DNA of 64,000 nucleotides from Oceanobacillus manasiensis (GTDB taxonomy: Bacteria > Bacillota > Bacilli > Bacillales > Amphibacillaceae): NCBI RefSeq assembly GCF_000724085.1, contig NZ_CCDL010000003.1, positions 124,001 to 188,000 on the forward strand, in the 5' to 3' direction. A program made the position numbers and the translations under genes. This document shows, piece by piece, positions 63,971 through 64,000 of this stretch; position 1 is the first letter of the stretch, and every line of letters starts with the position of its first letter. The notes beneath the pieces were generated by a model, which saw only the letters and a list, made by a program, of their open reading frames with translations, made no database searches and was not told the DNA's origin.

Positions 63971-64000
63971 TACAGAAAAGGTTATGATAAACGCTGTTCT

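Overview
The window looks like chromosomal DNA from a low-GC, endospore-forming Bacillaceae, most like the Oceanobacillus/Virgibacillus group. The basis is AT-rich DNA, strong AGGAGG ribosome sites, a Bacillota-type class III fructose-1,6-bisphosphatase, a Bce-type two-component/ABC module, DUF3231, YibE/F and YrvL proteins, sigma-K-like promoter boxes and a manganese-oxidase (mnx-type) cluster of spore-forming bacilli. No rRNA, tRNA or CRISPR array was seen.

0-10 kb holds small, mostly single genes: a metallo-beta-lactamase-fold hydrolase cut by the window edge, a P-loop kinase-like protein, membrane proteins, a GyrI-like protein, an M20 peptidase, a YciI protein, a stand-alone NIF3-insert-like domain and a serine beta-lactamase-fold hydrolase. 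Two genes here (2628 and 8459) are broken by single-base frameshifts, and the leader of the kinase gene is repeated as a remnant about 2.1 kb downstream.

10.4-24.3 kb is a defence and mobile-element island. It contains an IS21 element with its terminal repeats, a Gabija-like pair (OLD-family ATPase/TOPRIM nuclease plus UvrD-like helicase), an IS3 element next to the orphan tail of a SEC-C protein, and two 61-nt structured RNA units in tandem, each behind its own TATAAT box, in front of a HEPN-domain gene. A fragment of a type I restriction subunit, a transposase fragment, a serine recombinase lacking two catalytic arginines, and an sce7726/sce7725-type nuclease/beta-protein pair follow. The RNA-HEPN unit and the recombinase/sce7726/sce7725 unit are the best candidates for undescribed systems.

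24.3-33.4 kb is a spore-surface and metal region: a decayed Nramp transporter, two putative spore-coat genes each behind a sigma-K-like promoter, then an mnx-type operon. That operon has two small membrane proteins, a protein that probably starts at CTG, MnxE/MnxF-like subunits, a 1220-residue MnxG-like multicopper oxidase and a SCO1-type copper chaperone.

33.5-50 kb has MerR/SRPBCC, DUF4177, DUF3231, two ABC exporters (the second with a lipoprotein and a strongly structured leader of unknown type), VOC and SRPBCC proteins, a YibE/F pair, a PH-domain protein and ahpC-ahpF. Two gene tails (33.5 and 46.6 kb) survive as C-terminal scraps joined to terminators and match intact genes nearby.

50-64 kb has a 21-bp minisatellite, a coiled-coil protein, fbp, a MazG-like protein, a complete bceRSAB-type antibiotic-sensing module, a VOC protein, a TIM-barrel epimerase, a frameshifted yrvL, a solo TnpB (IS200/IS605 family) whose right end has replaced the tail of a methyltransferase gene, and a thioredoxin-reductase-like flavoprotein.
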